Assembly: GCA_002081555.1 (NCBI GenBank)
Contig: MZNV01000973.1
Coordinates: 1 to 26,916 of the forward strand
Length of the DNA stretch: 26,916 bases
Reading direction: 5' to 3'
From: Protostelium mycophagum
Lineage: Eukaryota > Evosea > Variosea > Protosteliida > Protosteliaceae
The notes beneath the pieces are model-generated. The model saw nothing but the letters and a program-made list of their open reading frames with translations, ran no database searches and was not told the origin of the DNA. The translations under genes were made by a program, and so were the position numbers. Below are positions 1-10,272 of the stretch, piece after piece. Within the stretch, counting starts at the first letter, position 1, and every line of letters begins with the position of its first letter.

Positions 1-94
1 CAGGCTGACTGGTGCCTAAACCGGCAGAGAACACCCCTTGTCAGAACCTATCTTGTGGTCTGGGTGTTCTTTGTTTAATTATAAAAAAAAAAAG
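1..94 (+). repeat. Retroposon-like repeat, 3' end with poly(A), left copy
   Basis: Positions 1-84 match the reverse complement of about 26526-26609 with only two or three mismatches over some 80 bp, and both copies then run into A-rich tracts. Inside is a 9-bp stem (AGAACACCC at 28-36 with GGGTGTTCT at 62-70), followed by TTTGTTTAATTAT and a run of eleven A. A hairpin just before poly(A) is what the 3' end of a non-LTR retroposon usually looks like, so the element would point to the right and end here. The window edge cuts it. No target-site duplication was recognised. The class is inferred; the repeat itself is directly visible. Confidence 0.7.
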
Positions 95-225
95 GCTGAG
101 TAGTAAAGCACTTGAAGTGCAACGTCTGAAAACAAGGACTGTCTTTGAGTTTACCCTTTTCTCTTTGTTTATTGTTCTCTCTCTTCATTCCTTTTCATGT
201 AAGCAATTACATATTTTTAATAACA

Positions 226-295
226 TTGCGCTTCTTACCGCAGATCATATCAGAGATCTAGGCTAACCGCTATTTCCACTGTTGACGACGCAATG
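226..295 (+). repeat. Partial copy of small inverted-repeat element
   Basis: This 70-bp stretch matches 1220-1289 at about 90 percent identity (TTGCGCTTCTTACCGCAGAT at the start, GACGACGCAAT near the end). It lacks the left terminal arm seen in the fuller copy at 1170-1289. The two copies are direct repeats that flank about 0.9 kb containing a broken retrotransposon fragment. Confidence 0.75.
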
Positions 296-309
296 CCCTT
301 CTCCACTGG

Positions 310-375
310 CTGTCCCTCATCCACTGACTGCCTCTCTATTAGCTGCCCCTCATCCACTGACTACCTCTCCACCAG
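310..375 (+). repeat. Two 33-bp tandem units
   Basis: Units 310-342 and 343-375 are near-identical pyrimidine-rich repeats sharing CCCTCATCCACTGACT. A partial similar stretch lies just upstream. It is a short degenerate minisatellite with no evident function. Confidence 0.6.
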
Positions 376-774
376 ATGTCTCTCCTTTCTTAGCTTGATG
401 ATATTGTCTATAACTGATGATAACAAAAGCAGTAAGTATACTAAGCATGTATTGGATCCCCTATAATATACTTAATCTGAATAAGTTTTCAACATAAGAA
501 TATAAAAAAGAGAAGTTATAAGATTTGATCAAAGAGAATAGAAAGGATGAAATAAGATTTCCATGAATTCTCAGGTCCATGACGTAGCCAAAATGACCCC
601 TGCTAATTTTCTGTGAATTTTCTGCAGCCCCACAACCCCATAACAAGCCATAACACAAGCCTGAGGCCCTCTAAGACACCCAAAAAGAATAAAAAAAGAA
701 TTTTTAAGATCAAGAAAGCAAGCCAAGGCTCAATAGGCCTAGAGACACCACAACAAGAATAAATAGAGAATTAT

Positions 775-1075
775 ATATGTCTACTCATCCATTCAAGACC
801 TGCAACATATGTCAACATACTAAGGTACATAGGGCTTGCCTGCTGGGTCTGTTGAAACCTCTTTCTACTCCCAGTAAGAGATGATCAAGCGTAACAATAG
901 ATTCATGACAGATTTGCCACCTTGTGACAGTTACAATGTTATTCTAGTTGTTGTAGACAGGTACACAAAAATGACATATTATGCACGTGTGCAGTTGAAT
1001 GTTCTTACTGATTTCTCTGCAGAATTCAGGAAAAAAGGATTTTTTTCTATTTTCCCTAAGAGCCACAAAAGATAA
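775..1075 (+). mobile_element. Ty3/gypsy-type retrotransposon fossil, integrase fragment
   Basis: The translated sequence around 881-1010 resembles the start of the integrase catalytic core of Ty3/gypsy elements (FMTDLPPCDSYNVILVVVDR, then YTKMTYYARV). Just upstream, a Cys-Xaa-Xaa-Cys-Gln stretch and LGLLKPL resemble the end of the integrase zinc-binding region. Only this piece of the pol gene is recognisable; no LTRs, capsid or reverse transcriptase were seen. It is broken and short, so it is an old relic. It sits between the direct repeats 226-295 and 1220-1289. Confidence 0.7.
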
Positions 1076-1169
1076 TAATATATTAAAAAATTTGAATTAT
1101 ATCTGCATAAAGTATGCTCTGGACACATAAATACTTATAAGTATTTTGCAAAGAATTTATAAACTGCTC

Positions 1170-1289
1170 CGTTGCGTTGTCACAAACATCAGGATTGGAA
1201 ATAGCGGTTAAAGCAATAGTTGCGCTTCTTACCGCAGATAATATCGGAGATCTGCGTTAACCGCTATTTCCACTGTTGACGACGCAACG
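1170..1289. mobile_element. MITE-like inverted-repeat element, 120 bp
   Basis: The left end begins CGTTGCGTTGTCA and the right end, read on the other strand, begins CGTTGCGTCGTCA; further in, both arms carry GGAAATAGCGGTTAA, offset by a small gap. An inner stem GCAGAT/ATCTGC lies in the middle. Short terminal inverted repeats without coding capacity suggest a non-autonomous DNA transposon. A partial copy is at 226-295. The family cannot be named. Confidence 0.65.
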
Positions 1290-1482
1290 AGCAAGCATTC
1301 AGTGTGTGTTGAGTTATAGATAAATGCACCATAATACCCTCTTTTATGTGTGTGAAGAAAACACTCCCAACATTTCTGACAAAATCGTCAAGACATGTCT
1401 GCTTCTTTCAACTAGTGTAACATCAAGCTCCACGGAGAATACTTGTAAGAACCAGCAATATGAGCTTCATTTATGAAATATG

Positions 1483-1639
1483 TATCCTCAATTGCGCTGG
1501 TTGGAAACATTAAAGTATTTGAATAAAGTCCTCTGGTGAAAGTCTTTGGTTTTGGAGCAAGAAAGTATTATGCCCACAAGGTGGCCCAGATGTTAGCAAG
1601 ACTTTACTTTCTTGTTTTCAACCAGCGCAATTGAGAATA
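1483..1639. mobile_element. MITE-like element, 157 bp, long terminal inverted repeats
   Basis: Terminal arms of about 23 bp (core CTCAATTGCGCTGGTTG) are inverted copies with one or two mismatches. The interior has no open frame. TA at the outer edges could be a target duplication, as in Tc1/mariner-type MITEs, but this is not certain. It lies about 140 bp upstream of the small gene at 1779, so it may be part of that gene's upstream region. Confidence 0.65.
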
Positions 1640-1778
1640 TTCCCTTCTTTTCGAGAAACCATTTTCAAAAGCGAGCGAATACCGGCTGTTCCGGAAGCAT
1701 CCACGCGAAAATGAGCGGGTAAATTGTTCTTCCGGCCTTCCGATTTGGAAATTCAAGAAATGAAAGGCAGAATATTAG

Positions 1779-2081
1779 ATGAGCCAATCGCGAACATCAA
1801 AGAGTGCTCCCTCCCCTTTTCCCTCAGCTTCAATGAATCACAACGAAGCGATCATTTTTGAGGACCTATTTAAGGAAGTAGACCTATTATGCAAAGAGTT
1901 GTCCCTGCCAGAACCTCCAAAGAAACCCCAAATCGTCACAAGGATGAGATCAATGAGCCCAGAATCAAGGCCACCACGGATGGAGACGTGTTACACACCA
2001 CCTTCATGGACTGTTTCTGAAATCAGAGCCCCGCGGAAGTGTGTATCACTGTTGAGCCGATCGCGACTGAGCAGGGATTGA
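1779..2081 (+). CDS. Small Ser/Pro/Arg-rich protein, paralogue 1 of a two-member local family
   Basis: A single-exon 100-residue ORF. I do not recognise the family. It is homologous along its whole length to the 101-residue protein at 8324-8629: both start MSQ, then have an acidic segment (DLxKExDLLCKE), PEPxKK, TRxRSxSPExRPP, WTxSEIRxPRKC and LLSRSR near the C-terminus. Conservation of these blocks in two diverged copies argues that both are real proteins. The first third is low-complexity Ser/Pro; the Arg-Ser and Ser-Pro motifs look like phosphorylation or nucleic-acid-binding segments, which is only a guess. No signal peptide or membrane segment is seen. An AATAAA lies 25 nt after the stop (2106-2111). 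The start is the first ATG, matched by the paralogue. Confidence 0.7.
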   Translation: MSQSRTSKSAPSPFPSASMNHNEAIIFEDLFKEVDLLCKELSLPEPPKKPQIVTRMRSMSPESRPPRMETCYTPPSWTVSEIRAPRKCVSLLSRSRLSRD

Positions 2082-2525
2082 ATGGATCTGAGTGAGACAA
2101 CTGTAAATAAAACGGATTTGAATCGGTGCGCAGTTATTAAATATTGCGGAAACGAAACATTGAGAAGATGATGTGATGCAAACAGAAATTATCAAAATCA
2201 ATATATTCTATTTACAACGAGGCATTGCCACAGTGGCTCGATGGTCTGTGGTGAAATTGTGTAGATCTTCAACTGTTGAAGGTTGTTTTCAGCGTGAAAC
2301 CAACGACCGGTGTTTTCCTCTCTTTTGGCTCAAAGAAGTCACCGTGTTTGTCTTAACGTGCCATTTGCAGTATCCTAAGGTGAAATAAAAGTGGGTAACT
2401 CATCGGTGTCATTTTTTTTCGGTTGTTTCCAGCACAAGAACACCAGCAAGACAATGAGGTAGGAGCCATGAGCAGAGATTCTGTTTCGCAGGGCTCAGCT
2501 CTAATTTTTATATATAATCGATAAT
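2082..2525 (+). promoter_or_regulatory. Intergenic region; TATA-like start of the RhoGEF gene
   Basis: It holds the AATAAA of the upstream gene (2106-2111). Near the right end an AT-rich TTTTTATATATAATCG stretch (about 2505-2521) lies just before the ATG at 2526 and may act as a TATA-like element. A short open frame at 2173-2388 has no recognisable content. Nothing else was seen. Confidence 0.4.
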
Positions 2526-5500
2526 ATGGCTTCCTTTCTATCTCGAGCCATCAATGCCGCGTGACGGTTGAGAATGAAGACATAGATGAAGTTTCTGTTG
2601 ACAAGATTGCAGCTGGATTGCTGCACCATATCATTACGATGCCGGAAAATGGAAGGTCTTAGACGGCGGATGGGGCACAACTACTTTCCAAGAGGGTCCG
2701 GACGGTGCAGATTATATGATCACTGTTACAAAAAAAGATGGAGAGGTGATACGATCCTTTATGAATTCATCGTCTAAAAAACATGCAGCACAGTCTCGTA
2801 TCGAATATCAACGCTGGTTGTCAATTTAAAAAGACAAGCAAAGTCTTTTTTCAATGGAAGGATGTCAGTGGAGTTGTTTATGGAGCCAATTTCAGGACAG
2901 AAGAGGAATTGGGTGGGTTTGATTTGATTTTTATCGTACTCAACACCTATATATCCTCCAAATGCCTCCATCTCATCCCACAAACAGAATCATCATTTTC
3001 GGACCGATAATTAATGTGATCTTAGGTACTTTTTTCGAACGTTTCGAGCAGATCTCGTTGCTTTTAAAGAACCAATTGATCGTTCCTCATCTGGATCTCC
3101 CTCCTCCCATTTTCACGTCACCACCAGAGGTCACATCACCCAGTCAACTGAATTCTTCGGATGGCCTCCCACTCCCCATGACTACATCAACTTCCCTCCC
3201 TCCTCCAATGTCTTCATCATCCACCCTCCCTCCCCCTCTCATCAACCTGCCTCCAACAGTCAGTTTATTTTAAAAATTTTCCGTACACCATCTCGACAAT
3301 TGTGCACGTGGTTTTTCGCGGTTTTTATTTTAAGTATCAAGTACAAGACCTTCATTTTGTTAATTCTCGACCTTCTAAAAAATAACTATTTGTCTCAGAA
3401 AACGCACAAGTAATAAATGCAGAATACTTGTAACTTTTTTCAGCAAAGCTTTGACAGAGTACCGAGCGCCAATAATTCACCCAATTCTACAATCCACCCA
3501 AGGCAAGAGGAGAGGTAATTTTTTCGGATGACACCTCATCATCATCGCGCATGTTGAGATGTCATTTTGATTTATTTCCGTCAAAATGAAGTATAAAAGG
3601 ACTGCTGGAAGAGCTCAGAGCCACACGGTATCCTCTGGCAATTTTGACCACCAGATGAAATCTCCAGATCCAGACAACCGCAGATCGTCAGGTCGGCAGA
3701 TTCACATTTTTAAAATCTTGATTGTCACTTGTAATTTTCCGTGAAAATTCTGATGGTAATTCAGTGTACAAAGGGTTGTCAGAGGTATTTGGTACAGGCA
3801 CAAGCAGAGAGGGAGCTTCCCCAGAGAGCAGGGCCAAGTCAATGACAATCAAGGTATGTCGTTGTAGATCAAATAAACGTTTATGCATTGAATTCAAAAC
3901 ACTCCACGAAAATTTTACGTGTCAAATTTCTGATATATTCAGGGTACAAAATCAAAGGATAAGGACAAGTTTGTAGAAGAGGGTCTTTCATCCTCACAAA
4001 CATTCAAAAAAGAGAAGACGAAGAAAGGATCATTCTTTGGCTCTGTCAGGAAATCAAAAGGTCCTCTTGACAATATCAGCGGTATCGGGGTGAATATTGA
4101 TACATCTGAATGGCCTCTGTTGGCCCTCTTACCGGTCTCTGAACTTGGACCGAGAGATCTCGTGGTGAGTTTTTCAATAAATCTATAGTTTTTTCTGAAA
4201 AAGCGGTTTCGAAATTTCGACATGAAAACGATCCTTCAGTATATTTTATTTATTCTGAATGGAATAAAGGTTAGAGAATTCTACACTTCTGAGGCCACTT
4301 ATTTGGCACAATTGAAGAGCCTAGATTCAGTGAGTTTTCAACGACTTTTCCATAGAAAAAATTTGACAATATGTCAGGGATATATACAACCCGGAAAGGG
4401 TATTTTTACGGATGCAGAGAGTAGAGAGATTTTTTCTAATGTGAATATTCTTGAAAAAGTATCCGAAGATCTTTTGAAAGAACTTAAAGTCCCCCTGAAC
4501 GATTGGTCACCGACTCAGAAGGTTGCTGACATCATAATACGCATGGTAAGTCATTCTCATCTACACGAGACATCCTCACATGACATCATAAATGCTCCCG
4601 TCTATATTTCCATCGATGTATTATTGATGTCATATTGACACTTTTAGTGTCAATTTTTGAAGATGTACATCACATATTGCACCAATTATGAGAATGCTGT
4701 CATCAAGCTGGAAGAGGCAAAAAAGAGGAAGGCGGTGATGGACTTTGTCAAGGGGGCAGAGAAGGAGAATCTCACACTGGGATCATTACTCATCACTCCA
4801 GTACAGAGGTTGCCTAGATACGTCCTCCTCTTAAAGGTCATTTCTTCGAATTACTTCTGAGAAAGACTTTTCCGCGAAAAAACTTTTGGATTGAAAATCA
4901 AGTGAAATATCGTATTGACGTGTTCCAGGAATTACAAAAGAAGACACCGGAAGATCACCCGGATGCAGCAGACATAAACGCTGCCGTTGGAACGATGAGC
5001 GAATTAGTCGGAAAAATGAACACGAATGTCAAAAAGTCAGATCAAGTGAAGAAGCTGAATGACCTCTTAAAGTGAGTTTTTCCAATCTCTTTGCAACGAA
5101 CGGTCTGGGAAATCCGATTTGTTTGTCCGTGTGCGTCACAAAGGAGATGGATTTGAGGATTTTTTTGGTGTTCTGGAGATGGAACTGAAGGAGAGTAGAG
5201 ACCGAGCTAGATTTGGAGGACTGGAGGTGCTCGTAGCACCACACAGGGAATTCATCAGGGACGCTTCTTTTGAGGTAATGATAAAATTCAACATCTAATG
5301 GCAAAGATTTCCATAATTAAAACTCACTTAAATTTCACCAGTAGTTGGCCATTTTTGTAATTCTGTCGACAATAAACTGATTAATTCTCAGGTGACTCTA
5401 CCGGACCAAAGAAAGAGTCACTGGGGTGTATTGTTTGGTGACACCCTAGCCCTCACTCATGAACCATCAAACGGCCAGAGCAACATGTTGGCCGCCGCAA

Positions 5501-7592
5501 TCCCTCTCCAAGACTTGTGGATCGGGTCAAGGTGATTTTATTTTCATTCATCTGTTTTTATTGAGCCAAGTATAAAATGTTGAAATGCTACCATTATGGA
5601 ATGTTTTCGTCTGGTTGTAGATTGAATACAAAAGGGACGGGTTAATAGAATTAATTACACCGGAATTCACATACTTATCCTCTGCTCCGGACTCACATCA
5701 ATGGCATCATTTCCTCTCAGAAGCACAGAGAGATTTCTTCGAAACTGCTTCCTCCGTCAAGCAGGGTATGTAGACATTTCCCGCCAAAAAGCTCTTATAC
5801 TGACTCGTTGTAGATGGAAACACCAGAAAAATGGCACATACATTTACTCGTGGCGAGAGAGCAAAAGAATCGTACGAGGGAGATTGGGTCGAGGGAGTCA
5901 TGGAGGTATACAACATTGTAATTGTCATTGTAGATACTGATTCTCCAGGGATATGGAACTTACAAGGGCGACATCTACACTTACACAGGCCAGTTCAGGT
6001 TTGAATATCAAAACAGATTTTTTGGCGGGAAACTGAGTTTTGTAGCAACGGCAAGTTTAATGGTGAGGGAGTTATCACTTGGCCCGGAACAGGCGCAGGA
6101 AAGGAGACAACATACGCTGGTACTTTTGAAGATGGACTTCCACGTGAGTTTCCCTTGTAATTTCCAAATTTCAGAACTGATCGTTGTAGATGGAAAGGGG
6201 GTGCTCACTTCAGGAGTGGGTGAATACACTGGAGATGTAGTCGACGGAAAGTACGTATTCTCACCCCGTGTACAATGTTTCATTCAGATGGAAGTTGATG
6301 ATATTAGACGGTGGGGCAAGGGAGTGATGAAATGGAGTGACGGAACAACATACGATGGACAGTGGCACGATTCCGCAATGAATGGACAAGGTGAACTGAC
6401 AAAGCCAGACGGAAGCAGATACGTCGGGCAAATGGCTCGTAATCGTCGACATGGTGAGGACTTGGACAATATCCTTGTTTTCCGAAATATCATTGAAATG
6501 TCAAAGGAAGAGGACAGATGAACTCTCGTGATGGATGGAATTACAATGGAGAATGGGTGGATAATGTGAGGCAAGGACAAGGGTTCTGTCAGTGGACAAG
6601 GGATGATGGAGAGTGGACATACGAGGGCAGCTGGAGAGACGACAAGCAAGAAGGAAGGGGGATATATAAGCACGGTGAGAATTTGAATTTTGGCGGGAAA
6701 ACGGAATCTTTGAATGACATGAATAGTGGATGAACGTTACGTTTATGAGGGTGAATTTAAGGAGGGACATTTCCAAGGCAACGGAAAGCTCGTCGGTGAG
6801 TTTTAAATTTTGAATTTAGATTTTGGCGGGAGCTGACTCTTTCAGTCGCAAACGAATACACCTATGAAGGAGACTTTAAAGAAGGAAAATACCACGGCCA
6901 AGGCACATTAGTCGATCGGGGCGTAAAGACGTACGAAGGCAACTGGGTGAATGGATTGAAGGACGGACAAGGGACCTTCTACAACGTCATAACTGGTGAC
7001 ACTTATGTCGGACATTTCAAATCTGGACAGAAAGACGGTGATGGTGAGCCATATTTTCAGGACGATCTAATGTTGATGGGTTCAGGCACGCTGACAAACA
7101 AGGCCGGCAAGAAGATATACGATGGAAAGTGGGTAACAGACAAACGACACGGAAGAGGAAAGAGTTTTATGGACGACGGATCTACATACGATGGCACCTT
7201 TGTGGAGGACAAAATGGAAGGAAAAGTCGGCGCTTACAAATGGCCGAACGGGACAGAATACTGCGGTCCTTGGAAGCATAATAAGGTGCTGTCTACATGA
7301 TGCATCATGAGAGTTGACATCTGCACAGATGAACGGAAATGGTGTGTTTACTTGGTCAGGAGAAAAATACCAAGGGGAGTTTGTGGACAACATGAAGCAC
7401 GGAAAAGGAGAGCTGAGGGCCATAACGGGCGATGTCTGGGCTGGAGAGTGGAATCACGACCAGATGGACGGGAAGATGACGATCAAGAGGGCAGATGGAA
7501 CAACCTCCGTGATAGAATTTGTCGTGGGATCAGCGAAGAGTGTTGGACCGAGGAAATACCCCATGATGATCGAACAATCACCCTTCTTATAA
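2526..7592 (+). CDS. EVH1-RhoGEF(DH-PH)-MORN repeat protein, 25 exons, 1,076 aa
   Basis: Exons: 2526-2560, 2613-2745, 2789-2912, 3026-3258, 3444-3514, 3600-3691, 3765-3853, 3943-4164, 4270-4329, 4378-4545, 4663-4836, 4929-5071, 5199-5274, 5392-5531, 5635-5765, 5814-5905, 5949-5998, 6046-6143, 6190-6250, 6308-6453, 6513-6674, 6727-6795, 6846-7043, 7086-7285, 7329-7592. All phases close. Domains: EVH1/WH1 at about 1-110 (FFQWKD and VYGANF, residues 76-91); proline-rich linker with LPPP motifs, about 115-175; charged Ser-rich linker to about 330; DH domain about 335-510 with the hallmark PVQRLPRYVLLLK near residue 460; PH about 515-630 (VLVAPHREFI); then about 17 MORN repeats from about 645 to the end (YEGDW, YDGQW, YEGNW). 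DH-PH pairs activate Rho/Rac GTPases; EVH1 binds proline-rich actin regulators; MORN repeats bind lipid or tether membranes. So it probably couples Rho signalling to actin at membranes. Alsin also has DH-PH-MORN, but with RCC1 and VPS9 rather than EVH1. The weakest splice choice is the start of exon 13. Confidence 0.88.
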
Positions 7593-8323
7593 ATCTGAAA
7601 TTTAGTTTCTATTATCTATTTTTCATCTTTCGGGAGAGGAGAATTTGCAAAAGGTTCTCAGCCAGAGGTAAAGACAAATGTTGTGCACCATCACAACCGG
7701 GTTGTGTTCTAACAACACCAGCATCGCATCAGACAGGTATTGTAGTGTACCACCGAAGTGCGGAGATGCTGATGCTGCGGAAATGTAAAGAGAGTAAAAG
7801 TGATGTTTGTACATCACGCGGACCCAAAGGGTAACATCTCAGTGGGTGATAGCTGTACCATCTATCTACAACGAGATAGATCTGGGCCAGATCAAATCAC
7901 GTTTTATTTTCGTACTAATCAACCCCCCAGCCGAACCCCTAATCTTCATTTGCTTTACAACGCTGCAGATCCAGTGGTCTTGATGGGCTCAATCAATTGG
8001 CCAGTTCCAAGTGCGCATTTTCCAATACTCCATTATTTAATTGAAGTTAAACCCCGACGTTTGCTGAATCCATTCATCCCAGGAAGTGAAATGTTTGGCA
8101 TCTCCTCGTGTTTTTTACCGTGGCTCTCTGTCCAGTAAGAACCGAGAAGCCTCGTCATTTTGATAATTGTGGAGCTCACAAACCCAAAAACCTCAAAAAT
8201 ATGTCAAAAGTGCACAGGGAATCTCGTGAGAGACAACGGGAATTAACCACCGTTTCCTTGGTCCACCCCTACCTCTTTTGATTCCCGCGGGTAACATACC
8301 TACGCAATCACGCCAAAGCACTG
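7593..8323 (+). other. Intergenic region with an unassigned 112-aa ORF (7800-8138)
   Basis: The ORF at 7800-8138 encodes 112 residues with no domain I recognise and no paralogue in the window. It contains a copy of the ATCTACAACG motif (7865-7874) that elsewhere is mostly non-coding, which argues mildly against it being a gene. The rest shows no RNA gene, clear repeat or conserved frame. Confidence 0.3.
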
Positions 8324-8629
8324 ATGAGCCAACACCAAACAACACAGAGCGTCCCCTCCTCTCCTTCGCCCTCAATGGATCATGACTTTGATGATGCCTT
8401 CGCTTTTGATGACCTCGATAAAGAGATAGACCTGTTATGCAAAGAGTTTCCAGAACCTTCAAAGAAGACTTCAAACCTCACAAGGACGAGATCGACCAGC
8501 CCAGAAACAAGACCGCCGCAGATGCAGCTTTCACGTTCAACATCTGCTCTAAAATGGACCATTTCGGAAATCAGATCCCCAAGGAAGTGCGCTCCACTCT
8601 TGAGCCGATCACGGACTTTAAGCGGCTGA
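8324..8629 (+). CDS. Small Ser/Pro/Arg-rich protein, paralogue 2
   Basis: A single-exon 101-residue protein, homologous to the one at 1779-2081. Shared blocks are DDLxKEIDLLCKE (residues 28-41), PEPSKK, TRxRSTSPETRPP, WTISEIRSPRKC and LLSRSR near the C-terminus. The N-terminus is Ser/Pro-rich and the middle acidic with repeated Phe/Asp. Function is unknown. The same strand and the spacing on either side of the RhoGEF gene suggest a local duplication older than the 557-bp one at 15431-16544, since the proteins are well diverged. AATAAA signals follow at 8683-8688 and further on, before the dehydrogenase ATG at 8736. Confidence 0.7.
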   Translation: MSQHQTTQSVPSSPSPSMDHDFDDAFAFDDLDKEIDLLCKEFPEPSKKTSNLTRTRSTSPETRPPQMQLSRSTSALKWTISEIRSPRKCAPLLSRSRTLSG

Positions 8630-8735
8630 ACAGATACAGACATCGAGGCAAAACTGTGTACAAATAGTAAAGAAGCAAAAGTAATAAAAAGGCGGTAATC
8701 AAAAATTTTAAATAAATAAATCGAAGATTTTCCAA

Positions 8736-9770
8736 ATGATCGCGAGCAATCTTGTGGGTCGAGTGGGTATCATCACAGGAGGCTCTAGAGGGATAGGTGC
8801 AGGCATAGCCAAACGTCTCGCTCTTGAAGGAGTCAGTGTGGCAGGTATTAACGTCCTGCCGAAATGGATCGTGCTCAACTGCTGCAGTTGTCAGCAGAGA
8901 TCTCACCAAATCAGTGGTTGCCTCCAGCCATTTACCTGTCTTATCCGAGTCACACAAACATCTCGGCCTTGCATGTGATGTTTCAAAACCCTCACAAATA
9001 GAAGAAACCATCAAGAATGTCCTCAATACGCTTGGCCGCCCATCCATTCTGATTAATGCAGCAGGTAAAATCGAACATAATTTCAGACATTCTTTTTAAA
9101 TTTGGCAGGCATTTCCAAAGACAAATTATTATCTCGTGCGAGTGATGAAGATATAGAGGAGACCATCAGAACGAATCTTTTGGGGTCGATGTGGATGAGT
9201 AGAAGTGTCTTAAAGCACATGATGAAGGAAAAAGAAAGCTCGATCATTAACATTGGAAGTATTGTGGGGAATCATGGCAATATTGGGCAGACAGCATATT
9301 CTGCCTCTAAATCGGGTCTTGTAGGTGAAAACTTTTGTCGAAAACATCAGGTCTTTCCGTCTTCGCAGAGTCGCAGTTGTACATTCAATTTTTCGCACAC
9401 ATCCTTATTGACTGTTGCTGAATTCCAACTTATAGTTGAGCACTAAATCATCTCAGGGTTCACTAAATCTCTTGCAAAAGAGATGTCTAGCCGGAACATC
9501 AGAGTGAACATGATCTCACCAGGGTTCATTGATACAGACATGATCAGGGGTACTGCCTTCTCAATTTTTAAGCACCTCACTCTTGATTTATCAAACCCTC
9601 TGACAATCTGATCAGGAATGCCAGAAGAGAACATCAAAAAAATCATCGAGGAGACACAGCTGAAGAGACTTGGAACTGCAGATGATGTAGCAGAGGCCGT
9701 AATCTTCCTCTTGAAATGTCAGTATATCACAGGCCAGAATATCTCAGTAGACGGCGGGTTGTACCTGTGA
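8736..9770 (+). CDS. CBR4: Short-chain dehydrogenase, CBR4/FabG-like 3-oxoacyl-ACP reductase, 249 aa
   Basis: Exons: 8736-8844, 8888-9064, 9109-9324, 9457-9549, 9616-9770; all phases close. It is a classical SDR: cofactor motif TGGSRGIG (residues 14-21), NAAG (93-96) and the catalytic tetrad Asn118, Ser146, Tyr159, Lys163 (YSASK). TNLLGSM, the GSIVG block with GQ before YSASK, and a C-terminal YITG...VDGG are strikingly like vertebrate CBR4, the subunit that with HSD17B8 forms the mitochondrial 3-oxoacyl-ACP reductase of type II fatty acid synthesis. Length fits (human CBR4 is 237). Reduction of 3-oxoacyl-ACP with NAD(P)H is thus the likely reaction. A mitochondrial presequence is not obvious, as in human CBR4. 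Bacterial-type FabG is the main alternative name. Confidence 0.88.
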
Positions 9771-10272
9771 TAAAAAACTCTTCATCATCGAGGAAAAAGA
9801 GACATAAGGATGTTAAACCCATAATATGAACAACATCAGCCGGAATATTTTCCATATCTTTGTGTTTTGGTGGATGTTCGTGGGGTGGGTTGCAACCACC
9901 TGTTACGGCTGCCTGGCCGCACATATAAGTTGATGGAATGTCAAGGACACTTCAAGGACGCCAGATCACTCGTTGTAGAGGATGCTCCCGTTCGCAACTT
10001 CGGTATCGCCAGAGGCATGGAGAGGAAGCTCTCTGTGTCTCGGGTGTTGAACAGAGGGGGACCGCGTGAGGCAGGAAACTGAGCAACGAAAACCCTCGGT
10101 ATCGATAGAGTGTGAGGATACTGCGTCTGAGACGAGCCTGGAAGGTTGTGGGGTTGAGATGGTAAACCGTCAATTTTTTTTGTTTCTGTGGGACTTTCTC
10201 GATCTGATTTGTGGAATAATTTCGTCCAGAACAGGAGAAACGCAAGTTATGATGGTGCAGGAATTTATTTCT
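9771..10272. other. Tail-to-tail intergenic region with short unassigned ORFs
   Basis: This lies between the 3' ends of the dehydrogenase (+) and the CLN5-like gene (-). AATAAA for the CLN5-like gene (reverse strand) is at 10264-10269. A plus-strand frame at 9867-10082 (71 aa) and another starting at 10066 are open but match nothing I know, and the second runs antisense into the CLN5-like last exon. One CGTTGTAGA copy is at 9971-9979. No confident gene. Confidence 0.4.

Noticed and set aside
2220-2330. Possible tRNA-like sequence (GCCACAGTGGCTCGATGG)
   Set aside because: No T-arm GTTCGA motif and no acceptor stem could be paired.
6284-6776. Minus-strand ORFs opposite the MORN exons
   Set aside because: They are antisense shadows produced by the repeated Gly/Trp-rich MORN codons.
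8571-9047. Minus-strand 158-codon ORF
   Set aside because: It is antisense to the dehydrogenase exons 1-2 and the paralogue gene; the plus-strand SDR model explains the region.
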